A stretch of 64,000 nucleotides of DNA, from NCBI RefSeq assembly GCF_009857535.1, contig NZ_WWCS01000002.1, forward strand, positions 62,001 to 126,000, given 5' to 3'. This document shows, piece after piece, positions 54,422 to 63,256 of the stretch. Numbering within the stretch: the stretch's first letter is position 1; each line of letters begins with the position of its first letter. The stretch is from Duganella margarita. Lineage in GTDB: Bacteria > Pseudomonadota > Gammaproteobacteria > Burkholderiales > Burkholderiaceae_D. A model generated the notes under the pieces. The model did not search any database. It saw only the letters and a program-made list of their open reading frames with translations, and was not told the DNA's origin. A program made the translations under genes and the position numbers.

Positions 54422-55846
54422 ATGCAAAGCAGTACGCAGTCGCCGGCGGATGGCAAGAGCAAATGGATAGCCTTGCTGGTAGCCGGCGCGTTCTTTATGG
54501 AGAACCTGGACGGCACCGTGATCACCACGGCGGTGCCGGATATCGCGCACTCGTTCGGCGTGGCGCCGCTGGCGTTGAATATCGGCGTCAGCGCGTACCT
54601 GCTGACGCTGGGCGTATTCATTCCCATCAGCGGCTGGGTGGCAGAGCGCTTCGGCGCGCGCCGGGTGTTTGCCGCGGCGCTGGCGCTCTTTACGCTGGCG
54701 TCGGTGTTGTGCGGCATGGCCAGCAGCCTGAGTGAATTCGTCTGGCTGCGCGTGCTGCAAGGCGCGGGCGGGGCGATGATGGTGCCGGTTGGCCGTCTCG
54801 TGGTGCTGAACAACACGCCGAAGGAAAAACTGATTTCGGTGATCGCCACGCTGACCTGGCCGGCGCTGGTGGCGCCGGTGCTGGGGCCGCCGGTGGGCGG
54901 CTTCATCACCAGCTACGCGTCGTGGCGCTGGATTTTTTACCTGAACCTGCCGCTGGGCGTGATCGCGCTGGCGCTGGCGTGGTGGCTGATCCCCGACCAG
55001 CGCGCCGCCGAGCCGCGGCCGTTCGACTGGCCCGGCTTCCTGCTTAGCGGCAGCGCCTTGCTGTTGCTGACCTGGGGCGCGGAAGTGGTCGGCGGCCAGA
55101 ATCCGGACTGGCAGGAGGCGGGCGCCTGCCTGATCGCCGGCGCGTTGCTGCTGGCGGCGCTGGGCTGGCATCTGAAGCGCGCCGCGCACCCGCTGATCGA
55201 TTTGTCGTCGCTGGCGATACCGACGTTCTCCATCACCATCATCGGCGGCTCGCTGTTCCGCATGGCGATCGGCGCCGTACCGTTTTTGCTGCCGCTGATG
55301 TTCCAGCTGGGCTTCGGCCTGGATGCCTTCCATTCCGGCCTGCTGGTGATCGCCGTCTTCGCTGGCAACCTGATGATGAAGCCGGCCACCACGCCGATCA
55401 TCCGCCGCTTCGGCTTTCGTCCGGTGATTTTGGTGAACGGCCTGGCCAACGTGACCACGCTGGCCGCCTGCGCCCTGCTGACACCGGCCACGCCGGTGTG
55501 GATGATCGCCGCCGTGCTGTTTGCCGGCGGCCTGACGCGCTCGATGCAGTTCAGCGCGCTCAACACGATCGCCTTTGCCGATGTACCGCAGGCGCGCATG
55601 GCGGCCGCCAACACCTTGTTCAGCACCGCGTTCCAGGTGGCGCTGGGCCTCGGTGTGGCGCTGGGCGCGAGCGGCGTGCGGCTCGGTCACTGGAGCGCGC
55701 AACAGCTCGGCATTGGCGGCTGGGCGGCCATCGATTACCGGCTGGCGTTCCTGCTGGTGGCGCTGATCAGCCTGCTCGGGCTGGCCGATGCATTGCGCCT
55801 CAGCGGCAACGCCGGCGAGCAAGTTGCAAGGGGCGGCCGTGGTTAA
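54422..55846 (+). CDS. MFS exporter of the DHA2 (EmrB/QacA) family
   Basis: 14-helix drug:H+ antiporter type. GTVITTAVPDIAHSF in helix 1 with the acidic residue, GWVAERFGARRVF (motif A), LGPPVGGFITSYASWRWIFYLNLPLG (motif C) and a long C-terminal half. ATG 54422 is preferred; ATG 54401 (MRQKRRL) is possible. No EmrA-type partner adjoins it, so it probably acts alone at the inner membrane. Confidence 0.9.
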   Translation: MQSSTQSPADGKSKWIALLVAGAFFMENLDGTVITTAVPDIAHSFGVAPLALNIGVSAYLLTLGVFIPISGWVAERFGARRVFAAALALFTLASVLCGMASSLSEFVWLRVLQGAGGAMMVPVGRLVVLNNTPKEKLISVIATLTWPALVAPVLGPPVGGFITSYASWRWIFYLNLPLGVIALALAWWLIPDQRAAEPRPFDWPGFLLSGSALLLLTWGAEVVGGQNPDWQEAGACLIAGALLLAALGWHLKRAAHPLIDLSSLAIPTFSITIIGGSLFRMAIGAVPFLLPLMFQLGFGLDAFHSGLLVIAVFAGNLMMKPATTPIIRRFGFRPVILVNGLANVTTLAACALLTPATPVWMIAAVLFAGGLTRSMQFSALNTIAFADVPQARMAAANTLFSTAFQVALGLGVALGASGVRLGHWSAQQLGIGGWAAIDYRLAFLLVALISLLGLADALRLSGNAGEQVARGGRG

Positions 55847-55862
55847 GCGCTATAATGTTTCC

Positions 55863-56681
55863 ATGGAAAAACTGAAAGACTTCTCGCAGGTCCTCGCGCA
55901 AGCAAGCCGCGGCGAGCTGGTGTTCCCGACTAGCGTCAACGCCGTGCTGAGCCTGCAACTGGCGCTGGCCGATCCCGATAGCGAGATGGACGCGGTGATC
56001 CGCAAGGTGCTGGCCGAGCCGCTGCTGGCGGCCCGCACCGTGGCGCTGGCCAATGCGGCGGTGTTCAACCGCAGCGGCACGCCGGTGACCAGCGTGCGGG
56101 CGGCGGTGCAGCGGGTTGGCTATCGCAACCTGTACACCATGGCGGCGGCGATGGTGGTGCGCCAGTTTGGCGCCCGCATCCGCGACGCCGAACTGCGCCG
56201 GCAGGCCGACCAGCTGTGGCGCCACACGGCGCACGTGGCGGCGCTGGCGCATGTGATCGGCCGCAAGCTGACCTCCACCGATCCGGACACCGCGCTGTTT
56301 GCCGGCATCGTGCATGAGGCGGGCGGCTTTTATCTGCTGTCGCGCGCCGACGACATTCCCGGCCTGCTGGACGATCCGGCAGACTGGATGGGGGCGGCGC
56401 AGGAAATCATCGCCCGCGAGATGATGAAGAAAATGAGCATTCCCGAGCCGGTCAGCCAGGCCATCGTTTCGCTGCGCGGCGCCACGCTGACGCCGCCGCC
56501 GCTGGGCCTGCGCGATACCTTGCTGATCGCCAAGCGTCTGGCGCCGGTGCGCTCGCCGCTGGCAGCAGGGCAGGACAGCCCGTCGCTGACCGGCTTTATC
56601 GACGACAACGCGTTGCTCGAACAGATCCTGCTGGAATCGGCCGACGAAGCCGCCTCGATGAGCGCGGCGCTGCTGGTGTAA
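55863..56681 (+). CDS. HDOD domain protein
   Basis: 272 residues. An HDOD domain spans about 10-190 (LVFPTSVNAVLSLQLALADPDSEMDAVIRKVLAEPLLAARTVALANAAVF), related to HD phosphohydrolases but without the full HD metal motif; VIGRKLTSTD and GIVHEAGGFYLL are present. Such proteins act in signalling in beta- and gammaproteobacteria. ATG 55863 lies 16 bases after the MFS stop. Target unknown. Confidence 0.85.
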   Translation: MEKLKDFSQVLAQASRGELVFPTSVNAVLSLQLALADPDSEMDAVIRKVLAEPLLAARTVALANAAVFNRSGTPVTSVRAAVQRVGYRNLYTMAAAMVVRQFGARIRDAELRRQADQLWRHTAHVAALAHVIGRKLTSTDPDTALFAGIVHEAGGFYLLSRADDIPGLLDDPADWMGAAQEIIAREMMKKMSIPEPVSQAIVSLRGATLTPPPLGLRDTLLIAKRLAPVRSPLAAGQDSPSLTGFIDDNALLEQILLESADEAASMSAALLV

Positions 56682-56751
56682 GCCCCTTATTTGTGGCAAA
56701 AATGATGTTGTCGATATAATGCACGCGCCAATCCGTGTATTCTTATAGTCG

Positions 56752-56760
56752 TCATACAAC
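56752..56760. promoter_or_regulatory. TCATACAAC element upstream of the FadR-type regulator
   Basis: TCATACAAC lies 12 bases before the regulator ATG. The same nine bases form the right half of a dyad upstream of kdgD (57597-57605). A likely autoregulatory half-site; the left half here is poor. Confidence 0.5.
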
Positions 56761-56772
56761 AATTCAACCGCC

Positions 56773-57513
56773 ATGAATCAGATCGCATCAGTCCCCGCCG
56801 CCGCATTGCCGAAGAAGAAGCACCGCAACCTCGCCCAGGGCGTGGTGGAAAGCTTTACCGGCAGCATCCAGGCCGGCACGCTGAAACCGGGCGAAAAACT
56901 GCCGACCGAATCGGTCATCATGGAAATGCACGGCGTCAGCCGCACCGTGGTGCGCGAGGCCATCTCGCACCTGCAGGCCGCAGGCCTGGTGCAGACCCGC
57001 CACGGCATCGGCACCTTTGTGCTGGAGCCGCAGCCGACCAATATGTTTGCCGCCGATACCATCCGCACCATCGGCGACGTGCTGTCGATCCTGGAGCTGC
57101 GCATCAGCCTGGAAACCGAAGCCGCCTGGCTGGCCGCCAGCCGCCGCACCGACGAGCAGGTGGCGCTGATGGACGCCGCGCTGAAGCGCATCGTCGCCGC
57201 GCCCAACCGCGCCGTCGCGGTGGAATCGGACAAGGCCTTCCACCTGCTGATCGCGCAGGCCACCGGCAACCGTTATTTTGTCGACATCCTCAGCGACCTG
57301 GGCAACACCATCATCCCGCGCGCGCGCCTCGATTCGGAGCAGTTGGCGCATGATGACCCGAAAGCCTACCAGGAACGCGTCAACCGCGAGCATGACGATA
57401 TTTACCACGCCATCCAGCGCAAGGATGCCGAAGCGGCACGGGCCGCCATGCGCACCCACCTCAGCAACAGCCGTGAACGCCTGCGCCGCGCGCAGCAAGA
57501 GGTGAGCGCTTAG
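56773..57513 (+). CDS. GntR family regulator, FadR subfamily
   Basis: 246 residues: winged helix-turn-helix (about 15-85, AQGVVESFTGSIQAGTLKPGEKLPTESVIMEMHGVSRTVVREAISHLQAAGLVQTRHGIGTFV), then an all-helical FCD effector domain (about 100-235, ELRISLETEAAWLAA, HLLIAQATGNRYF, HDDIYHAIQRKDAEAARAAMRTHL) with metal-binding His/Asp candidates. Context with kdgD suggests that it senses a sugar acid. kdgD begins 144 bases downstream. Confidence 0.92.
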   Translation: MNQIASVPAAALPKKKHRNLAQGVVESFTGSIQAGTLKPGEKLPTESVIMEMHGVSRTVVREAISHLQAAGLVQTRHGIGTFVLEPQPTNMFAADTIRTIGDVLSILELRISLETEAAWLAASRRTDEQVALMDAALKRIVAAPNRAVAVESDKAFHLLIAQATGNRYFVDILSDLGNTIIPRARLDSEQLAHDDPKAYQERVNREHDDIYHAIQRKDAEAARAAMRTHLSNSRERLRRAQQEVSA

Positions 57514-57534
57514 CGCTGAAATAAGCAACATCCC

Positions 57535-57571
57535 AGCAAGCGATTGACAGCTTTACGTGAAATCGCTTGCT
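57535..57571. promoter_or_regulatory. 11-bp inverted repeat around a TTGACA box before kdgD
   Basis: AGCAAGCGATT (57535-57545) and AATCGCTTGCT (57561-57571) pair perfectly with 15 bases between. A TTGACA hexamer (57544-57549) begins inside the left arm. Either a second operator or a terminator of the upstream regulator gene; no T-run follows the right arm. Confidence 0.5.
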
Positions 57572-57585
57572 TCGATCCAGATCTA

Positions 57586-57605
57586 GTTGTACGATGTCAT
57601 ACAAC
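57586..57605. promoter_or_regulatory. Putative FadR-type operator upstream of kdgD
   Basis: GTTGTACGATGTCATACAAC: nine-base arms (one mismatch) around TG. It matches the GntR/FadR style of palindrome and shares TCATACAAC with the regulator's own upstream region. It is 51 bases before the kdgD ATG. Confidence 0.55.
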
Positions 57606-57656
57606 ACGACGAGATATCGTCCCTCATTTCACCAGACGTTAATATTGGAGACTGTA

Positions 57657-58568
57657 ATGCAACCGAATGACCTGAAAAAAATCCTTTCCTCCGGCCTGCT
57701 GTCGTTCCCTGTAACGGACTTCGACGCGGAAGGTAACTTCAACAAGTCGACCTATATCAAACGTCTGGAATGGCTGGCCCCATACGGCGCGACCGCGCTG
57801 TTCGCCGCCGGCGGCACTGGCGAATTCTTCTCGCTGACCCCACAGGAATACCCGGAAATCATCAAGACCGCCGTCGATACCTGCCGTGGCCAGGTGCCGA
57901 TCCTGGCTGGCGTCGGTGGTCCGACCCGCGTGGCCGCCGCCTACGCCAAAGAAGCCGAGAAAGCCGGCGCGCAAGGCCTGCTGCTGCTGCCGCACTACCT
58001 GACCGAAGCGTCGCAAGACGGCCTGATCGAACACGTGGCGGAAGTCTGCAAAGCCACCAACCTGGGCGTGGTGGTCTACAACCGCGCCAACTGCCGCCTG
58101 AGCCCAACCTCGCTGGCGATCCTGGCCGACCGTTGCCCGAACCTGATCGGCTTTAAAGACGGTATCGGCGATATCGAACTGATGGTGTCGATCTGGCGCA
58201 AAATGGGCGACCGCTTCAGCTACCTGGGCGGCCTGCCAACTGCGGAAGTGTACGCCGCAGCCTACAAGGCACTGGGCACCCCGGTGTACTCGTCGGCCGT
58301 GTTCAACTTCATGCCGAAACTGGCGATGGACTTCTACCACGCCGTGGCGTCGGACAACCACGCCGAACAGAACCGCATGATCGACGAATTCTTCCTGCCA
58401 TACCTGGACATCCGCAACCGCAAAGCCGGCTACGCTGTATCGATCGTCAAGGCCGGCGCCAAGCTGGCGGGCTACGATGCCGGTCCGGTGCGCGCACCGC
58501 TGACCGACCTGACGGGCGAAGAAGTTGAAATGCTGCACAAGCTGATGCTCAAGCAGGGCGCGCAGTAA
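57657..58568 (+). CDS. kdgD: 5-dehydro-4-deoxyglucarate dehydratase
   Basis: Removes water and CO2 from 5-keto-4-deoxy-glucarate to give 2,5-dioxopentanoate (alpha-ketoglutarate semialdehyde) in glucarate, galactarate and galacturonate breakdown. A DapA-type aldolase barrel of 303 residues: GGTGEFFSL at 52-60, Tyr141 in VVVYNRAN, and the Schiff-base Lys167 in [16 protein letters not shown] is seven bases before ATG 57657. The dehydrogenase for its product follows at 58645. Confidence 0.96.
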   Translation: MQPNDLKKILSSGLLSFPVTDFDAEGNFNKSTYIKRLEWLAPYGATALFAAGGTGEFFSLTPQEYPEIIKTAVDTCRGQVPILAGVGGPTRVAAAYAKEAEKAGAQGLLLLPHYLTEASQDGLIEHVAEVCKATNLGVVVYNRANCRLSPTSLAILADRCPNLIGFKDGIGDIELMVSIWRKMGDRFSYLGGLPTAEVYAAAYKALGTPVYSSAVFNFMPKLAMDFYHAVASDNHAEQNRMIDEFFLPYLDIRNRKAGYAVSIVKAGAKLAGYDAGPVRAPLTDLTGEEVEMLHKLMLKQGAQ

Positions 58569-58600
58569 TCGGCTAAGCTATAGCACAATAAGCAAAAATC

Positions 58601-58625
58601 AAAGCGCGGCTTCGTCCGCGCTTTT
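58601..58625 (+). terminator. Hairpin terminator between kdgD and the dehydrogenase
   Basis: AAAGCGCGG (58601-58609), six-base loop CTTCGT, CCGCGCTTT (58616-58624) and a further T. A small, stable GC-rich hairpin with a short U-tract. It may cause partial termination within the pathway operon. Confidence 0.7.
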
Positions 58626-58644
58626 CACACATTAAGGAGTCACC

Positions 58645-60222
58645 ATGCAAGTAGTTGGCGAAATGATTATCGGCCGCACCGCGGTTCAAGGCAAAGAAGG
58701 CACCGTCAAGGCCATCGATCCATCGCGTAACGTGGAAATCGAACCGGCGTTCGGCCTGGCCGGCGCTGCCGACCTGCAACGCGCTGCCGAACTGGCCGAC
58801 AAGGCGTTCGACATCTACCGCGCCACCGGCCTGGAAGAGCGCGCCAAGTTCCTGGAAACCATCGCTGACCGCATTCTGGATCTCGGCCCCACCCTGATCG
58901 AGCGCGCGATGCAGGAAACCGGCCTGCCGCAAGCCCGCCTGGAAGGCGAGCGCGGTCGTACCGTCGGCCAGCTGCGCCTGTTCGCCAAAGTAGTGCGCGA
59001 AGGCCGCTTCCAGTCCGCGACGCTGGACAGCGCACTGCCAGACCGCGCACCGGCGCCACGTCCTGACCTGCGCCTGCGCAAGATCGGCCTGGGCCCGGTT
59101 GCCGTGTTCGGCGCCTCGAACTTCCCGCTGGCGTTCTCGGTGGCTGGCGGCGATACCGCCTCGGCACTGGCAGCCGGCTGCCCGGTCATCGTCAAAGCCC
59201 ACTCGGCTCACCTGGGTACCTCGGAACTGGTCGGCAAGGCTGTCGCCAAAGCCGCTGAAGAGTGCAACATGCCGGAAGGCGTATTCTCGATGCTGATCGG
59301 CTCGGGCCAGACCATCGGCCAGAACCTGGTGTCGCATCCTGCCATCAAGGCGGTCGGCTTCACCGGCTCGCGCGCCGGCGGTGTCGCACTGATGCACACT
59401 GCGGCTGCCCGCAAGGAACCGATCCCGGTGTACGCAGAAATGAGCTCGATCAATCCGGTATTCCTGCTGCCAGGCGCGCTGGACAATCCTAAGCTGCCGC
59501 AACAGTTCGCCGATTCGCTGACGCTGGGCGCCGGCCAGTTCTGCACCAACCCAGGTCTGCTGATCGCGCTGAAATCCGACAAGCTGCAAGCGTTTGTGGA
59601 CGCCGCCGCCGGCACCATCGGCGCCAAGCCGTCGCAGACCATGCTGACCCCGGGCATCCACAAAGCCTACACCAGCGGCGTCAAAGGCCTGGCTGGCGTG
59701 GACGGCGTCAAGCAAGTTGCGATCGGCCAGAGCGGCGAGCTGCCATGCGGCGCGCAAGCGTTCCTGTACCAGGTTGACGCCAAGCGCTTCCTGACCGACG
59801 CTGCGCTGGAAGGCGAAATCTTTGGCCCAACCTCGCTGCTGGTTGTGGCTGAGAACGAAGAAGAACTGCTGGCGGTGGCCGAGCACCTGGAAGGCCAGCT
59901 GACCGGCGCCGTGCACGCGACCGCCGACGACAAGGCGCTGGCCGCCAAGCTGCTGCCGGTGCTGGAGCGCAAAGTCGGCCGCATCCTGTTCAACGGCTTC
60001 GGCACCGGTGTGGAAGTGGCGTACGCCATGGTGCACGGCGGCCCGTTCCCATCGACTTCGGACAGCCGTACCACCTCGGTGGGCGCTTCGGCCATCGACC
60101 GCTTCCTGCGTCCAGTGTCGTACCAGGACGTGCCAGCCTACCTGCTGCCGGAATCGCTGCAGGACGCCAACCCGCAGAACATCCCGCGCGTGGTGAACGG
60201 CGACCTGGTCTGGAACGGCTAA
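58645..60222 (+). CDS. Aldehyde dehydrogenase, 2,5-dioxovalerate dehydrogenase type
   Basis: 525 residues, NAD(P)-dependent, oxidising 2,5-dioxopentanoate to 2-oxoglutarate. Catalytic Cys300 in [11 protein letters not shown] and Glu265 in [26 protein letters not shown] and GFTGSRAGG (cofactor site) are the usual variants of the KGSADH group, distinct from most ALDHs. AAGGAG lies about seven bases before the ATG. Directly downstream of kdgD. Confidence 0.94.
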   Translation: MQVVGEMIIGRTAVQGKEGTVKAIDPSRNVEIEPAFGLAGAADLQRAAELADKAFDIYRATGLEERAKFLETIADRILDLGPTLIERAMQETGLPQARLEGERGRTVGQLRLFAKVVREGRFQSATLDSALPDRAPAPRPDLRLRKIGLGPVAVFGASNFPLAFSVAGGDTASALAAGCPVIVKAHSAHLGTSELVGKAVAKAAEECNMPEGVFSMLIGSGQTIGQNLVSHPAIKAVGFTGSRAGGVALMHTAAARKEPIPVYAEMSSINPVFLLPGALDNPKLPQQFADSLTLGAGQFCTNPGLLIALKSDKLQAFVDAAAGTIGAKPSQTMLTPGIHKAYTSGVKGLAGVDGVKQVAIGQSGELPCGAQAFLYQVDAKRFLTDAALEGEIFGPTSLLVVAENEEELLAVAEHLEGQLTGAVHATADDKALAAKLLPVLERKVGRILFNGFGTGVEVAYAMVHGGPFPSTSDSRTTSVGASAIDRFLRPVSYQDVPAYLLPESLQDANPQNIPRVVNGDLVWNG

Positions 60223-60223
60223 G

Positions 60224-61102
60224 GTGGAGCGCGTAAGCGGCGTTTCCTGCACGGTGGGCGAGAGCCCGACGTGGAGCGCGGCGGAATCGGCCTGGTACTG
60301 GGTCGACATCCCCGCCAAACGCGTGTGGCGCATGGATGCCTCCAGCGGCGCCACCCGCTATTGGGATACCGCCGAAATGGCCGCCTGCGTGGCGACCAAG
60401 GCCGGCGGCGGCCTGATTGCGGGCATGGAGACCGGTATCTTCAGCCTGGAGCTGGGCGAGGCGCAAGCCGCGTCGGCGTTCAAGCTGGCGACGCCGGCTT
60501 CGGGCCTGGGTGAAGGCATGCGTTTCAATGACGGCCGTTGCGACCGTCAGGGCCGTTTCTGGGCCGGCACCATGTTCATGGACATGGGCGCCGCCAAGGC
60601 GGTCGGCCAGCTGTATCGCTACGACGCAGGGCGCGGCATTTCGGCGCCCTTCGTGTCCGAGTTGCTGACGCAGAACGGCACGGCGTTTTCGCCGGATGGT
60701 CGCATCATGTACCTGTCGGATTCGCATCCGCAACGGCGCATGGTGTGGGCCTTCGATTACGACCTCGCCGATGGTGTGCCTAGCAATCGCCGCGTGTTCG
60801 CCGATATGACCACCTACGTGGGCCGTCCGGACGGCGCTGCGGTCGATGCCGATGGCTGCTACTGGATCTGCGGTAACGACGGCGGCTGCGTGCTGCGTTT
60901 CACGCCGGACGGCAAGCTGGATCGCCGCATCGACGTGCCGATGCTGAAGCCATCCATGTGCGCCTTCGGCGGCAAGGATCTGGACACGCTGCTGGTCACC
61001 TCCATCGTCTCCGGCAAGCCGGAAGATGCGGAGTGGGGCGGGGCGGTGGCGCTGCTGCGTCCAGGTGTGAAAGGCGTTGCCGAAACGCCGTTTGGAGCAT
61101 GA
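60224..61102 (+). CDS. SMP-30/gluconolactonase-family lactonase
   Basis: 292-residue six-bladed propeller lactonase hydrolysing sugar-acid lactones. Metal ligands are visible: Glu in VGESPTWS near 8-12, Asn in MRFNDGRCD near 105, and Asp in GRPDGAAVDADG near 200. GTG start at 60224, one base after the dehydrogenase stop. Probably opens a glucaro-, galactaro- or arabinono-lactone upstream of KdgD; which one is not set by sequence. Confidence 0.9.
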   Translation: MERVSGVSCTVGESPTWSAAESAWYWVDIPAKRVWRMDASSGATRYWDTAEMAACVATKAGGGLIAGMETGIFSLELGEAQAASAFKLATPASGLGEGMRFNDGRCDRQGRFWAGTMFMDMGAAKAVGQLYRYDAGRGISAPFVSELLTQNGTAFSPDGRIMYLSDSHPQRRMVWAFDYDLADGVPSNRRVFADMTTYVGRPDGAAVDADGCYWICGNDGGCVLRFTPDGKLDRRIDVPMLKPSMCAFGGKDLDTLLVTSIVSGKPEDAEWGGAVALLRPGVKGVAETPFGA

Positions 61103-61104
61103 TG

Positions 61105-62667
61105 ATGGGGCGGATACTTTTGCGGTGTCTGCCCTTTTTCTTTGCGGCCCTGCTGGCCGCATGCGCGACTGCGCCGCGCGAAAATGAGTATACGAATCCG
61201 ATTATCCACGCCGACTATTCGGACCCGGATGCGATCCGCGTCGGCGAGACGTATTACCTGGTTTCTTCCAGCTTCAATAATGCGCCGGGATTGCCGCTGT
61301 TGCAGTCGCCGGACATGGTCAACTGGACCCTGGTCGGCCACGCCCTGCCGCATCTGGTGCCGCTGGATGTTTTCGCCAGGCCGCAGCATGGCAAGGGCGT
61401 ATGGGCGCCGAGCCTGCGCTACCACGACGGCAAGTTCTGGATTTTCTATCCCGATCCCGATTTCGGCATCTATGTGATCACGGCAACGACGTTCGCCGGT
61501 CCGTGGACCGCGCCGCATCTGCTGGCGGCCGGCAAAGGGCTGATCGATCCGACGCCGCTGTGGGATGATGACGGCCAGGCCTATCTGCTGCATGCGTGGG
61601 CGAAGAGCCGCGCCGGCTTCGCCAACGTGCTGACCTTGCGCCGCATGGCGCCGGACGCCAGTCGCCTGCTCGATGACAAAGGCACGGTGATCATCAACGG
61701 CGACAAGCTGCCGAAGTACACCACACTGGAAGGGCCGAAGTTCTACAAGCGCGACGGCTACTACTACGTGTTTGCGCCGGCCGGCGGCGTGGAAACGGGA
61801 TGGCAGTCGGTGTTCCGTTCGCGCAGTATCGGCGGGCCGTATGAGGACCGCATCGTGCTGGCGCAGGGCGGTTCGCCGGTCAACGGTCCGCACCAGGGCG
61901 CGTGGGTGCAGACGCCGCAAGGCGAGGACTGGTTCATCCACTTCCAGGACAAGCGCGCCTACGGCCGCGTGGTGCATCTGCAGCCGATGACGTGGCGTGA
62001 TGGCTGGCCGCTGATCGGTGAAGACATCGGCGGCACGGCGGGCCAGCCGGTGCTGCGCTACCGCTTGCCGGTAAGCGGAGGGGCGAAAGCCGCGCCGCCG
62101 ACCAGCGATGAATTCAACGGGCCGGCGCTCGGCCTGCAATGGCAGTGGAATGCGAACTGGCAGCCGTCGTGGTACGCGCTGGATGGCGGCAAGCTGCGCC
62201 TGTTTGCGCAGCCGCGTGACGGCAATCTGTGGGACGTGCCGTCGCTGCTGCTGCAAAAGCTGCCGGCGGAAACCTTCACCGTCGAGACCAGGCTGGATGC
62301 TGCCGGCCAGGCCGAAGGCGGCGTCGCGGGTCTTGTTATGTACGGCGCCGATTACGTCTGGCTGGGCACCCGCCGTCTCGACGGCGGCACCCAGCTGGCG
62401 CTGGTGAGCTGCTACAAGGCCGATGTCAAATGCCACGAGCAGCAGGAAGCGGGCGTGGAGCTGCCGTCGCCGCAAGTGTGGTTGCGCATGCAGGTGATCG
62501 CCGGCGGCGTCACGCAATTCTCCTACAGCGTGGACGGCAAAAAGTACACGCCGATCGGCGCGCAATTCACCGCCAAAATGGGCCGCTGGGTCGGCGCCCA
62601 GATGGGCCTCTTCAGCGCCGGCAACGGCGGCCATGCCGACATCGACTACTTCCGCGTCACGCCCTGA
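61105..62667 (+). CDS. Glycoside hydrolase family 43 lipoprotein
   Basis: 520-residue exported glycosidase (beta-xylosidase or alpha-arabinofuranosidase type) with lipobox LAAC, Cys20. Five-bladed propeller residues: Asp40 in DYSDPDAI (base), Asp148 in LIDPTPLW (pKa modulator) and Glu209 in TLEGPKFYK (acid). A C-terminal beta-sandwich region (about 330-520, EFNGPALGLQWQWNANW) is the usual GH43 C2-type domain. Of three consecutive ATGs (61099, 61102, 61105) the last has the best spacing to GGAG. Confidence 0.9.
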   Translation: MGRILLRCLPFFFAALLAACATAPRENEYTNPIIHADYSDPDAIRVGETYYLVSSSFNNAPGLPLLQSPDMVNWTLVGHALPHLVPLDVFARPQHGKGVWAPSLRYHDGKFWIFYPDPDFGIYVITATTFAGPWTAPHLLAAGKGLIDPTPLWDDDGQAYLLHAWAKSRAGFANVLTLRRMAPDASRLLDDKGTVIINGDKLPKYTTLEGPKFYKRDGYYYVFAPAGGVETGWQSVFRSRSIGGPYEDRIVLAQGGSPVNGPHQGAWVQTPQGEDWFIHFQDKRAYGRVVHLQPMTWRDGWPLIGEDIGGTAGQPVLRYRLPVSGGAKAAPPTSDEFNGPALGLQWQWNANWQPSWYALDGGKLRLFAQPRDGNLWDVPSLLLQKLPAETFTVETRLDAAGQAEGGVAGLVMYGADYVWLGTRRLDGGTQLALVSCYKADVKCHEQQEAGVELPSPQVWLRMQVIAGGVTQFSYSVDGKKYTPIGAQFTAKMGRWVGAQMGLFSAGNGGHADIDYFRVTP

Positions 62668-62741
62668 TTCGTTTGGCTTGGATCAAACGACCGCAGCGCA
62701 CCATCGCAGTATAATTTTCCCTCACCATGCGGAGGTGCATC

Positions 62742-62966
62742 ATGCGAACCATGACGTTGAGCTTGCCAGAAGAAATTGACGATTTCCTTAATACTTTTGC
62801 TTGTGAACAGGGGATCAGCAAGGCAAGAGCCATGAAGGGGGCATTCTCGCTTCTGAAAATTGCCTACGACCAGAAGCAAAAAGGAGATGGTTCATCGCTG
62901 GGTTTGGTCCAGCGCATGCCTGACAATTCCCTGCGTGCTGTTGGGGTGGTAACAGGCGTACGATGA
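62742..62966 (+). CDS. Ribbon-helix-helix (CopG-like) small protein
   Basis: 74 residues. RTMTLSLPEEIDDFLNTFACEQGISKARAMKGAFSLLK fits a ribbon-helix-helix: a short strand, then two helices. The tail is basic and then hydrophobic. GGAGG is six bases before ATG 62742. Overlaps the next gene by ATGA. Could be an antitoxin or a DNA-binding partner of the membrane protein. Less G+C than the neighbours. Confidence 0.65.
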   Translation: MRTMTLSLPEEIDDFLNTFACEQGISKARAMKGAFSLLKIAYDQKQKGDGSSLGLVQRMPDNSLRAVGVVTGVR

Positions 62967-63229
62967 GTACGCCGAGCGAACAAGAAGTCGATCTTTTCGA
63001 CATCTTTCCACGATCGCCGGAACCGGCGATCAATGAGCGCGATCGGCTCATATTTGCCAAACAGCTTACTGCGGGATTGGCGCTCATCAGCTCAGCCATC
63101 ATGGCTGGGTACGCCTGTTACCCTGACAACCAGGCGCTGGCGGCATTGATCGAAATTATCAAGATCGGGATGCTGCCAATGGCGACGCTGGTGATTTCGT
63201 TTTACTTCACCAGCGGCACGAAAAAATAA
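62963..63229 (+). CDS. Small two-helix membrane protein coupled to the RHH gene
   Basis: 88 residues: an acidic N terminus (EQEVDLFDIFPRSPEPAIN) and two hydrophobic segments (about 34-52 and 66-84, IIKIGMLPMATLVISFYF). No family recognised. Translationally coupled to the RHH protein gene (ATGA at 62963-62966), hinting at a joint function. Confidence 0.6.
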   Translation: MSTPSEQEVDLFDIFPRSPEPAINERDRLIFAKQLTAGLALISSAIMAGYACYPDNQALAALIEIIKIGMLPMATLVISFYFTSGTKK

Positions 63230-63256
63230 ATGCTCATTCTGCGGTTGCGATGCGCA

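Noticed and set aside
54211..54909. Upstream extension of the porin frame
   Set aside because: The signal peptide and mature porin start fix the ATG at 54210; the extension lies in the divergent MFS gene.
58573..60354. 593-codon frame antisense to the aldehyde dehydrogenase
   Set aside because: Shadow frame; the plus-strand product has catalytic Cys and Glu.
60859..62634. 591-codon frame antisense to the GH43 gene
   Set aside because: Arg/Gln/His-rich shadow without any motif.
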